Source of the DNA: Bacillota bacterium
GTDB lineage: Bacteria; Bacillota; Clostridia; Christensenellales; SZUA-584
Reading direction: 5' to 3'
NCBI GenBank assembly: GCA_023415915.1
Contig: JAEZIZ010000124.1
Location: 1 to 13,926, forward strand
Length of the DNA: 13,926 bases
This document shows positions 4,829 to 11,165 of this stretch, piece after piece. Position 1 is the first letter of the stretch, and each line of letters opens with the position of its first letter. The notes under the pieces are model-generated. The model was not told the origin of the DNA and did not search any database. It worked only from the letters and a program-made list of their open reading frames with translations. The position numbers and the translations under genes are program-made.

Positions 4829-4957
4829 GCCCTGTTAAGGGGGAGTAGTTTAACTGCAAAGTAAAAGACCGGCGGGTAAAAGCTTTACCCGGTCCGGCTT
4901 TGCACCGGTAACGAGACTTTTAACAAGGCTGATTCAGCTTTGTTATAAAGTCTTTTT
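4829..4957 (+). promoter_or_regulatory. Manganese riboswitch, yybP-ykoY type, with terminator platform
   Basis: The conserved GGGGAGTAG (4840-4848) and GGTAACGAGAC (4907-4917) marks of the yybP-ykoY aptamer are present. P1 can form between 4831-4838 and 4920-4928 with one bulge; an inner arm pairs TGCAAAG (4855-4861) with CTTTGCA (4898-4904), capped by GACCGG/CCGGTC. Downstream, AGACTTT (4914-4920) plus AACAAGGCTG (4922-4931) pair with CAGCTTTGTT (4935-4944) plus AAAGTCT (4947-4953), followed by a T-run, making a strong terminator. P1 and the terminator share 4920-4928, so metal binding that stabilises P1 would prevent termination: an ON switch. The class is known to sense Mn2+, and the next gene encodes a Mn exporter family member. 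Confidence 0.9.
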
Positions 4958-4976
4958 AATTTACATAAAGAAAGAT

Positions 4977-5726
4977 ATGGGCGTACATTCCGAAATGGTT
5001 TCTTTTTTGTTCGCGGCGGGAGCCGTGCTTATTGCGGAGATGGGCGACAAGTCGCAGCTTCTTGCTGTGGCGTTTGCCGCAAAGTACAAGCCTTCAAAGG
5101 TGATTTTAGGCGTGCTTATAGCTTCCGCGATAAACTTGGGGCTCGCGGTATGGATAGGCAATCTTATAGTTAAGCAGGAAATATTGAAAAACTGGATACA
5201 GGCTGCGGCGTCGCTCTCTTTTGTGTTCTTCGGGCTGTGGACGCTGCGCGGCGAGAAGGAGGAGCGCGTTGGCAGCAAAAAATCGAGGTTCGGGGCTGTT
5301 ATGACCGTGGCGCTGGCGTTTACCATAGCCGAGCTGGGCGACAAAACGCAGCTTGCCACCGTTGCTATGGCGACGAAGTTCCCGGACGACCCCGTCGCGC
5401 TGTGGATGGGCGCCGTAGCGGGAATTATAGCCGCCGACGCCATCGGCATACTGGTAGGCGTCGTGCTGCGAAAGAGGATACACGAGAAGCTGTTAAGGAT
5501 GATATCCGCCGCGGCGTTTATAATATTCGGGCTTGCCGGCTGCTATGAAGCCGCAAAATATACTTTCGTATGGAGCGCCGCTGCGGCCGCGGCATTTGTC
5601 GCGGCGCTGGCGATTATAACCGCGGTCATTGCGCATATAACAGTCAAAAAAAGCAGGGAAAACGAGGTTGTCGTCATAAGCGGCGGCAAGGCAAGGCGCG
5701 AATATAAGAGCATAATAAATAAGTAA
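4977..5726 (+). CDS. TMEM165/GDT1-type (UPF0016) manganese exporter
   Basis: A 249-residue integral membrane protein expected to export Mn2+ across the cytoplasmic membrane, by cation exchange in known relatives. Two homologous halves each carry the family signature: EMGDKSQ (21-27) and ELGDKTQ (119-125), whose acidic residues form the ion path. Each half has about three membrane segments, with a charged loop (about 90-104) between them. The C-terminus adds an Ala-rich hydrophobic segment (about 198-222) and a basic cytoplasmic tail beyond the usual fold. The start at 4977 has only a weak AAAGAAAG site; ATG 4995 (MVSFLF) is a realistic alternative and would keep the whole family core. The riboswitch 20 bases upstream gives manganese-induced expression, which supports the assignment strongly. 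Confidence 0.9.
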   Translation: MGVHSEMVSFLFAAGAVLIAEMGDKSQLLAVAFAAKYKPSKVILGVLIASAINLGLAVWIGNLIVKQEILKNWIQAAASLSFVFFGLWTLRGEKEERVGSKKSRFGAVMTVALAFTIAELGDKTQLATVAMATKFPDDPVALWMGAVAGIIAADAIGILVGVVLRKRIHEKLLRMISAAAFIIFGLAGCYEAAKYTFVWSAAAAAAFVAALAIITAVIAHITVKKSRENEVVVISGGKARREYKSIINK

Positions 5727-5752
5727 ATAAAAACCATAATAGTATAAGTAAG

Positions 5753-5788
5753 ATAACGGGCGTGCAATATAACTGGCACGCCTGTTAT
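5753..5788 (+). terminator. Hairpin after the manganese exporter gene
   Basis: ATAACGGGCGTGC (5753-5765) pairs with GCACGCCTGTTAT (5776-5788), 13 pairs with one G-T, around a ten-base loop. It is followed by an alternating AT stretch instead of a clean T-run. It lies about 27 bases past the stop codon and is a probable terminator of moderate strength. Confidence 0.6.
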
Positions 5789-5827
5789 ATATATACATCT
5801 ATATTAAAAATATATTGAGAATCCTTG

Positions 5828-5854
5828 TAAAGAAGCGCGATTTTATGTCGATAA
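5828..5854 (+). promoter_or_regulatory. Sigma-28 (SigD/FliA) promoter of the chemoreceptor
   Basis: TAAA (5828-5831), exactly 15 bases, GTCGATAA (5847-5854). This differs from the motility sigma factor consensus TAAA-N15-GCCGATAA at one position. Transcription should start near 5862, and the AAGGAG ribosome binding site follows at once. It implies coexpression with late flagellar and chemotaxis genes. Confidence 0.85.
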
Positions 5855-5881
5855 AGTAAAAAAGACAACAAGGAGCGCAAC

Positions 5882-8191
5882 ATGAGAAAACCCAAAAGAT
5901 TCAAAGAAATGAAAGTCGGAACAAAACTGATATTAAAAAGCCTCGGGGCTTTGATACTCGTGCTCATCGCCGCGTTTACGTTTATAGTAATCAACAATAT
6001 AAACACCACGCAGCAATACGAGAACGGCAACCTTAAGGCTTTTGCGGAAAAGAACGCGGCTGTCATAAAAGCGCAGCTTGAGGTGCCGCTTGACGCCGCG
6101 AAGACCATAGCGCAGAGCATGCAGGGCTATGAAGAGCTGGACGTGCAGAGCAGGAGAGACTATTTCAACGTGCTGCTCAAGAACGTACTGAAGGAGAATC
6201 CGAACTTCATAGGCGTGTGGACGTGCTGGGGCCCCGGAGCTCTTGACGGCCTTGATAACATGTATATGAACGATGTGTCGTCGGACGGCACGGGACGGTT
6301 TGTACCGTACTGGCAGTGGGTCGACGGAGAGGTGGTATATACTCCGCTCGTCGATTATGAAACTCCGGGCGCGGGAGACTATTACCTGTTAGCGCGGAAC
6401 TCGGGACAGGAGACGATAATCGAGCCGTTTCAATACGAGATAGGCGGAAAGATGGTGCTGCTTACCACCGTCGCCGTACCGGTAAAGGATAAAAGCGGCA
6501 ACGTAGTGGCCGTAACCGGCGTGGACCTGACGCTGGAAGACCTGCAAAGCCTGGCGGTGGAAAAAGGCAGCTATAAGACGTCTGAGGTTTGCCTGCTTTC
6601 CAACAAGGGAACGTATATTATAAGCCCCGACAGCGACGCTTTGGGGGTAAATATCATGGAGCGGCAGGAACCGAACTCTGAAAAGATAGCCGCCGCCGTG
6701 GCAAGCGGGCAGCAGTACATACAGAGCGGCGTTAAAGGTAAAGACGGCAGCGAGTTAAGCAGCGTATACGTGCCTATAAACATAGGTAACACGACTACGC
6801 CGTGGTCGACCGGCATCACCGTGGACACAAGCGAAATAATGGCGCCCGTTGTGCAGATGGCGCTGATACTCGTAGCGATACTTGCTTTTATAATCGTTAT
6901 GTCTGTTATAGCGCTCGTGTTCATAATAAAGTCTTCGATAACCAAACCAATAAAAGAAACTGCCGATTTTGCTAAAGCGCTCGCTTCAGGAAAACTCGAC
7001 GAGCAGGTAGCGATAAGGTCAAATGATGAAATAGGGCAGCTTACAAGCACGCTGGATAACGAGGTGCGGGAGGCGTTCAGGCAGATAGAGCGCGCGCGTG
7101 AAGTATCGGATAAGCAGAGCCGTTACCAGAGCGAACATGTGGACAGGCTGGTAGTGAATCTCGAGCGCCTTTCAAAAGGCGAGCTGTACTGCGACATGGA
7201 GGCGGCGGAGCCTGACGAGGATACAATGGAGCTGTATAAGCTGTTCGGCAACGTCAGCTCTAACCTGCACTTTACAGTGGATACGCTTAAGGGCTATATA
7301 GGAGAGATTTCGGATGTGCTGGGAGAGATATCCTCGGGGAACCTTTGCACAGGCATAGACAGAGAGTACCTGGGCGAATTCTCAGCGCTCAAGGATTCCA
7401 TAAACAGCATAGCGTCGTCGCTGAGCGGCGTGCTTTCCGAGATAAACGTTTCGGCGAACCAGGTTGCCGCGGGTACGGCGCAGGTCTCGGACGGCAGCCA
7501 GCAGATATCGCAGGGAGCGGCGGAGCAGGCGAGCGCGATAGAGCAGCTTACCGCTTCGGTTGCGGAGATAGCCGAGCAGACGAGGCAAAACGCCGAAAAG
7601 ACGCAAAAAGCGCTGTCGCTCGCCGAAGCGGCCCAGTCCGAATCAACTGCGGGCAACGAACAGATGAAGGCGCTGCAGCGTGCAATGGACGAGATTAACG
7701 AATCGTCGGCAAACATCTCGAAGATAATAAAGGTTATAGACGATATAGCGTTCCAGACCAACATACTCGCGCTTAATGCCGCCGTCGAAGCCGCGAGGGC
7801 GGGCGTACACGGCAAGGGATTCGCAGTGGTTGCCGAAGAGGTTAGGAACCTGGCCGCGAGAAGCGCGAAAGCGGCAAAAGAGACTACAGAGCTTATCGAG
7901 AGCTCAGTAAGCAAGGTGGAGGAAGGCACGAAGCTAGCGGATATGACCGCTCAGGCGCTCACCAACATACTGGCCGGCTCGGAAGAATCCGCGGCGTTCA
8001 TGAACGACATAGCCGAGGCTTCGAACCAGCAGGCGACGGGCATAGCTCAGGTGAACCGCGGCATAGAGCAGATGGCGCAGGTGGTGCAGACCAACAGCGC
8101 CACGGCCGAAGAAGCGGCGGCCGCCGCTGAAGAGCTCTCGTCTCAGGCCGAGATGCTAAAAGGCATGGTGGGCAATTTCAATCTGAGATAA
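5882..8191 (+). CDS. Methyl-accepting chemotaxis protein with dCache sensor
   Basis: A 769-residue transmembrane chemoreceptor that would signal through CheW/CheA to the flagellar motor. Order of parts: cytoplasmic basic start, membrane segment 1 (about 17-38), extracellular sensor (about 40-320) of the double-Cache type, with the aromatic-rich first lobe GVWTCWGPG and VPYWQWVDGE and the strand end VVAVTGVDLTL; membrane segment 2 (about 323-349); HAMP (about 350-400, SSITKPIKE); a linker with a second HAMP-like unit (about 467-518, GEISSGNL then SALKDSINSI); then the long signalling coiled coil with the invariant tip around 615-660 (DIAFQTNILALNAAVEAARA, then GFAVVAEEVRNLA). The ligand is unknown; many dCache sensors bind amino acids. 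AAGGAG lies six bases before ATG. It forms a single-gene unit between a sigma-28 promoter and a terminator. No C-terminal pentapeptide tether for CheR is seen. Confidence 0.95.
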   Translation: MRKPKRFKEMKVGTKLILKSLGALILVLIAAFTFIVINNINTTQQYENGNLKAFAEKNAAVIKAQLEVPLDAAKTIAQSMQGYEELDVQSRRDYFNVLLKNVLKENPNFIGVWTCWGPGALDGLDNMYMNDVSSDGTGRFVPYWQWVDGEVVYTPLVDYETPGAGDYYLLARNSGQETIIEPFQYEIGGKMVLLTTVAVPVKDKSGNVVAVTGVDLTLEDLQSLAVEKGSYKTSEVCLLSNKGTYIISPDSDALGVNIMERQEPNSEKIAAAVASGQQYIQSGVKGKDGSELSSVYVPINIGNTTTPWSTGITVDTSEIMAPVVQMALILVAILAFIIVMSVIALVFIIKSSITKPIKETADFAKALASGKLDEQVAIRSNDEIGQLTSTLDNEVREAFRQIERAREVSDKQSRYQSEHVDRLVVNLERLSKGELYCDMEAAEPDEDTMELYKLFGNVSSNLHFTVDTLKGYIGEISDVLGEISSGNLCTGIDREYLGEFSALKDSINSIASSLSGVLSEINVSANQVAAGTAQVSDGSQQISQGAAEQASAIEQLTASVAEIAEQTRQNAEKTQKALSLAEAAQSESTAGNEQMKALQRAMDEINESSANISKIIKVIDDIAFQTNILALNAAVEAARAGVHGKGFAVVAEEVRNLAARSAKAAKETTELIESSVSKVEEGTKLADMTAQALTNILAGSEESAAFMNDIAEASNQQATGIAQVNRGIEQMAQVVQTNSATAEEAAAAAEELSSQAEMLKGMVGNFNLR

Positions 8192-8209
8192 TACTGCTTT
8201 AAAATCAAC

Positions 8210-8239
8210 AAAAGCCGCTCGTTTATTGAGCGGCTTTTT
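8210..8239 (+). terminator. Intrinsic terminator of the chemoreceptor gene
   Basis: AAAGCCGCTC (8211-8220) pairs with GAGCGGCTTT (8228-8237) around a seven-base loop, and the T-run reaches 8239. It lies 19 bases past the stop codon. The A-rich left flank makes it T-rich on the minus strand too, but no minus-strand gene needs it. Confidence 0.92.
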
Positions 8240-8342
8240 GCTTGCTTAAGAAGAGAAGTCAGCTTAAAACTACTATCGCCCGGCACATAATACGGCTTTT
8301 ATTCGGGCTGACAATTAAGCGCTGGACGTTTCCCCTGAAAGT

Positions 8343-8373
8343 TGAATTACGCTTTAAAAATTACTGCGTATTT
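8343..8373 (+). promoter_or_regulatory. Weak sigma-G-like promoter candidate for the SASP gene
   Basis: TGAATT (8343-8348), 18 bases, CGTATTT (8367-8373). The -35 is one base from TGAATA; the -10 matches CATACTA at only about four of seven positions. SASP genes are normally read by sigma-G in the forespore, which is why it was looked for. The element itself is unconvincing. Confidence 0.3.
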
Positions 8374-8432
8374 TTTCATGTGTAGCCGCCTGACGCTGCG
8401 GGGAAAATAACAGCATAAGGAGGTGCGAAAAA

Positions 8433-8642
8433 ATGGCGAGGAAGGGAAAGACATTGGTTCCCGAGGCTCGGAACGCGCTCGACAGGATGAAGTACGAGGT
8501 TGCAGACGAGCAGGGCGTAGAACTTAAAGAAGGCTATAACGGTGATTTAAGATCGCGCGACGCGGGAAAGATCGGCGGCAATATGGTCAGAAAGATGATA
8601 CGGCAGGCCGAGCAAAACATGTCGGAGAACGAACGCAGGTAA
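8433..8642 (+). CDS. Alpha/beta-type small acid-soluble spore protein (SASP)
   Basis: A 69-residue DNA-binding protein of the spore core that saturates and protects spore DNA and is degraded at germination. Family hallmarks: PEARNALDRMKYEVADEQGV (10-29) with the germination protease region (Y-E-V-A, cleavage expected after Glu), then GYNGDLRSRDAGKIGGNMVR (39-58) leading into KMI, the second conserved helix region. Length is normal for the family. The protease site carries Val where Ile or Phe is more common. AAGGAGGTG (8417-8425) lies seven bases before the ATG, an excellent match. The gene is single and followed by a hairpin. It shows that the host, or its close relatives, make endospores. 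Confidence 0.95.
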   Translation: MARKGKTLVPEARNALDRMKYEVADEQGVELKEGYNGDLRSRDAGKIGGNMVRKMIRQAEQNMSENERR

Positions 8643-8659
8643 ACGCACCGAATTTACGG

Positions 8660-8686
8660 GGAGGGCTTATATGCCCTCCCTATTTC
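8660..8686 (+). terminator. Intrinsic terminator of the SASP gene
   Basis: GGGAGGGC (8660-8667) pairs with GCCCTCCC (8674-8681) around a six-base loop, followed by TATTT. It lies 18 bases past the stop codon. The T-rich tail is short, but the stem is strong. Confidence 0.75.
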
Positions 8687-8695
8687 AATACTGGC

Positions 8696-8723
8696 CCCCA
8701 GCAAGACGTGAGGCTTGATGGGG
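8696..8723 (-). terminator. Imperfect hairpin downstream of the FakA-like gene
   Basis: CCCCA GCAAG style arms: 8696-8705 pair with 8714-8723 with one mismatch, around an eight-base loop. It lies just past the stop codon of the minus-strand gene ending at 8732. No T-run follows, so its role as a terminator is uncertain. Confidence 0.35.
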
Positions 8724-8731
8724 TATAAACT

Positions 8732-8983
8732 TTACCCCTGCAGGCCGTTCTCCTGCCGCTGCATGTTTTCCACAACAACGTCGTATATGTCGCCAAGAGA
8801 GGCGCAGTACTCCAATACCTTCCACGGCGTATTAGTGTGGAAATGTATCTTGATAAGGCTGCCGCCGCCTACGGCCAGCAGGCAGTCGCCTTCTATATTC
8901 TCGGTGATGTACTTTATTATACCGTCCTCTGAGAGGTCTTTGCCTTCTATGAGCAGCTGCGTGTCAAATTTGTAATCCAGCAT
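8732..8983 (-). CDS. Stand-alone FakA/YloV-type C-terminal domain protein
   Basis: An 83-residue protein matching the C-terminal repeat of the fatty-acid kinase subunit FakA (YloV, DAK2-containing). Visible marks are GDCLLAVGGGSLIKIHFHTN (32-51), PWKVLEYCASLGDIYDVVVE (53-72) and NMQRQ. In full FakA proteins this segment follows an ATP-binding DAK2 domain, which is absent here. The frame opens cleanly with its own start (ATG 8983, GGAG seven bases upstream) and stops cleanly, so it is not a broken fragment. Small stand-alone versions are often labelled 'kinase to dihydroxyacetone kinase', but without the kinase domain it cannot be an enzyme of that kind by itself. It might modulate a full-length FakA or bind a lipid-carrying partner. 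The Cys in GDCL replaces a more usual Ser. Confidence 0.8.
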   Translation of the reverse strand: MLDYKFDTQLLIEGKDLSEDGIIKYITENIEGDCLLAVGGGSLIKIHFHTNTPWKVLEYCASLGDIYDVVVENMQRQENGLQG

Positions 8984-9037
8984 ATTATTTCTCCGCATAT
9001 CGATTTTTCTATTCTTCATGTTAATGCAAACGCGGCG

Positions 9038-9070
9038 GTAAATCAATGCCTCCGCCAGGAGGCTATTTAC
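9038..9070. repeat. Hairpin flanked by GTAAAT/ATTTAC arms
   Basis: GCCTCC (9048-9053) pairs with GGAGGC (9058-9063), and outside it GTAAAT (9038-9043) pairs with ATTTAC (9065-9070) across an uneven internal loop. It sits in the divergent region between the FakA-like gene and the DUF6323 operon. No T-run follows on either strand. The outer hexamers recur at the operon start site, see 9137-9153. Confidence 0.5.
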
Positions 9071-9103
9071 GCTCTGAAAATTCACTGCAAACTAAAAAAG
9101 CCG

Positions 9104-9133
9104 TTGACACAAACGCCAAGGCTGTGGTATATT
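9104..9133 (+). promoter_or_regulatory. Sigma-A promoter of the DUF6323-DUF6179 operon
   Basis: A perfect TTGACA (9104-9109) is followed after 18 bases by TATATT (9128-9133), giving transcription from about 9140 and an AT-rich leader of some 90 bases. It is a vegetative-type promoter and the strongest on the plus strand in this part of the window. Confidence 0.8.
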
Positions 9134-9136
9134 ATA

Positions 9137-9153
9137 ATTTACGGAATGTAAAT
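9137..9153. promoter_or_regulatory. Inverted repeat at the operon start site, possible operator
   Basis: ATTTAC GGAAT GTAAAT is a perfect six-base inverted repeat with a five-base centre, overlapping the expected transcription start just after the -10 box. A repressor bound here would block the promoter. No regulator gene is adjacent, and AT-rich symmetry can arise by chance. Confidence 0.4.
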
Positions 9154-9232
9154 ATTTATATAAATTACAATATAATACTAGCACATTTCGGGCGGTTTGT
9201 CAAGTGTTTTTTTGAAGGGAGAGGGTTTTTTT

Positions 9233-9700
9233 ATGGGCGATTTTTCGCTGATCACACAAAGCGGCTCCGTAGACATAGAGCGCTGCAATGAAACGGCGCG
9301 CAAGTTCGGCATAACGCTGTCGCAAAGCGACGCAGCATTGCTTCAAAACGCGCGCATAAAGGCGCTCCGGCGCGCAGGCAGGGTGGAGTTTGCGGGCGGT
9401 ATAATCGAGAAGCTCGTACTCGCGTTCTGCGATTCGCCGTACCTAGATCAGGACGGATTTACTGAAGCGATGGAAGAGCTTATTGACATATTCTACGAAT
9501 TCAAGAACGATTCCCTCGACGAGCCGGACGACGACGAGGTCATTTCGCTGATGAAGAAATACTTCGACGGCGAGTGCTGCGGCAGCACGGACGCGCTGCG
9601 CGACGACATGTCAAGAGCGGCGCGCAACATACGCTACGGCCGCGAGTACGAGGAGGACAGCGAAAACGATGAATATTTCCGGGGCGACTATGACGAATAA
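9233..9700 (+). CDS. DUF6323-family protein
   Basis: A 155-residue soluble, acidic, mainly helical protein of unknown function. It matches the pattern I associate with DUF6323: CNETARKFGITLS (18-30), RIKALRRAGRVEFAGGIIEK (41-60), FCDSPYL (65-71) and MKKYFDGECCGS (107-118). The tail is rich in Asp, Glu and Tyr. The ATG at 9233 follows GGGAGAGG by seven bases; a start 12 codons earlier has no ribosome binding site and falls in the leader. The downstream DUF6179 gene overlaps its end, so the two are almost certainly cotranscribed and translationally coupled, and probably act together. No catalytic motif is visible. The Cys pair at 115-116 could bind metal. Confidence 0.72.
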   Translation: MGDFSLITQSGSVDIERCNETARKFGITLSQSDAALLQNARIKALRRAGRVEFAGGIIEKLVLAFCDSPYLDQDGFTEAMEELIDIFYEFKNDSLDEPDDDEVISLMKKYFDGECCGSTDALRDDMSRAARNIRYGREYEEDSENDEYFRGDYDE

Positions 9701-11003
9701 GCTTGAGAATATACAGCCGATAGACAAGGCAAGGCTTGATAATACCCGCTATTTCGAAGCGCTCATCGAGGCTGCCTCGCAAAAAGGGCTGCCGGGCGCG
9801 GAGGATATAAGGCGTCAATGCGTGCTTTTTGCCGCCAAGCTCGCGCAGCGGCTCACTTTCGGCGCGTCAAGCTCGGTAAAGGAAGAAAAGGCTAAGGAAC
9901 TTTTAAAATCGATATTCTACTGCCTGAGCCGCCGACTTAAGACTATGGAGACGGGCGAGGCGCTGCAAGCGCTGCGCGACGGCGTTGAGCGCGTATGGGA
10001 AGAAGGCAGGGAGTTAACGCAAGGCGACGTAAAGCGCGCCCGCGAGATGCTCGCGCTGCTGCGCGCAAGCTCTATCAAGACGGAAAACATAGCGTATAAC
10101 GACACGCTGGGCGAAGGGCTGGAGGCGTTCTTTTGCGCTTACGACCCGTTATTCGCGGCGCACGAAACGCCGGGCATGATAGACTATTTTTTGTGCATAG
10201 AGCTGCCAAAGCTTGGAGGGGCGGAGTTCATACTCGCGTATATAGAGCGCTTAAGCCTTGAGAATTCGTTCTGCGCTCGCTTCGGCGGCAATGTGGAGAA
10301 GCTGCTGCGCTCAATCAGCTTCTATTGGCGCGAGCTCAACGTCAACATATTTGAGCTGGCGCTCACAAACGCCATCGGGCGGGTGCTGTGCGGCAGGGAC
10401 GTGTTCGGCCTCGACATAAGCAAAGAGGACAGAATGCGCATTGAAAAAGCGCTTGCACCTATGTCCGAGCGGCGGCTTAAGGCCGTGCTGTGCGCGGCGT
10501 CGCAGAGGGCGTGCGCCAAAAATAGCGCGTCGGATGCGCTCTCCGCCTACGCGCTGGCCGCGGCGGGGAGGTTATCTGCCCGCGTACGCCTAGCGCTGGA
10601 TACGGACACTCTCCACGAAACTTTCATCGAGTTCAAAGAGGAGAAGCAAAAAACGCGCTTTGAAGACGCGCCGCCTATGGACGACGAAGCATTCAGGGCG
10701 CTGACCGACGAGATACGCTGCTGCCGCCATACGTCCGACAAGCTCGCGCTGATAAAGAACATACGCAGCCTGCGCGACCTTGAGGACATGCTGGGCGCGT
10801 CGTGTTTGCAGGCGGAGGAGTACGAAGCGGTATTCGGTACGCTGGATGACAGCGTGCTTGCGCTGCTTTACGCGCACATGCCCGATTCGATGCACGCAAC
10901 GGCGGCCGAAATCGAGTGGCATGCAGCGCTCGCCGAATATCTCGATAAAGAGGGAAAGACGCGGAGCATAAAGGAAACCGCACAAAATATAGAGCGGGAG
11001 TAA
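9669..11003 (+). CDS. DUF6179-family protein
   Basis: A 444-residue soluble, mostly helical protein of unknown function, recognised as DUF6179-like and the usual partner of DUF6323. Family-like stretches include the N-terminal RYFEALIEAA (residues 27-36), then IDYFLCIELPKLGGAEFILA, the segment ERLSLENSFCARFGGNVEKL, and NVNIFELALTNAIGRVLCG. There is no signal peptide, membrane segment or known catalytic motif. It overlaps the end of the DUF6323 frame by 32 bases if ATG 9669 is used (GAGGAGG about 12 bases upstream) or by 11 bases from ATG 9690 (weaker GGGG site); both are plausible. No clear terminator follows the stop. The overlap with its neighbour implies a fixed stoichiometry, perhaps a complex (inference). 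Confidence 0.72.
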   Translation: MNISGATMTNKLENIQPIDKARLDNTRYFEALIEAASQKGLPGAEDIRRQCVLFAAKLAQRLTFGASSSVKEEKAKELLKSIFYCLSRRLKTMETGEALQALRDGVERVWEEGRELTQGDVKRAREMLALLRASSIKTENIAYNDTLGEGLEAFFCAYDPLFAAHETPGMIDYFLCIELPKLGGAEFILAYIERLSLENSFCARFGGNVEKLLRSISFYWRELNVNIFELALTNAIGRVLCGRDVFGLDISKEDRMRIEKALAPMSERRLKAVLCAASQRACAKNSASDALSAYALAAAGRLSARVRLALDTDTLHETFIEFKEEKQKTRFEDAPPMDDEAFRALTDEIRCCRHTSDKLALIKNIRSLRDLEDMLGASCLQAEEYEAVFGTLDDSVLALLYAHMPDSMHATAAEIEWHAALAEYLDKEGKTRSIKETAQNIERE

Positions 11004-11165
11004 AAGCAAATTTTTATATTTTTCGCTATGTACAATCAACAGCGTTTGTGATAGAGTCTAGGTGGAAAAATATTACGGTTCGCACTTTGTTCCGGTCAGC
11101 CGGTTTCCGTATATATGTAAGCGTATTCGTGGTGGTAATAAGTTTACAGGTAAGAGGTAAAAAGA

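Noticed and set aside
7294..7929. Long minus-strand open frame of 211 codons inside the chemoreceptor gene
   Set aside because: It is antisense to the conserved signalling domain and has a Ser/Ala/Ile-rich composition produced by reading the coiled coil backwards; no ribosome binding site supports it.
9171..9176. TATAAT as a second promoter in the DUF6323 leader
   Set aside because: No acceptable -35 hexamer at normal spacing; the leader is simply AT-rich.
10590..11039. Minus-strand open frame of 149 codons over the end of the DUF6179 gene
   Set aside because: Shadow of a conserved plus-strand gene, with no supporting ribosome binding site or motif.
11004..11165. Promoter or terminator between the DUF6179 and SpoIID-like genes
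   Set aside because: Weak TTGTGA and TTGTTC hexamers with poor -10 partners and no stable hairpin with a T-run; nothing was strong enough to annotate.
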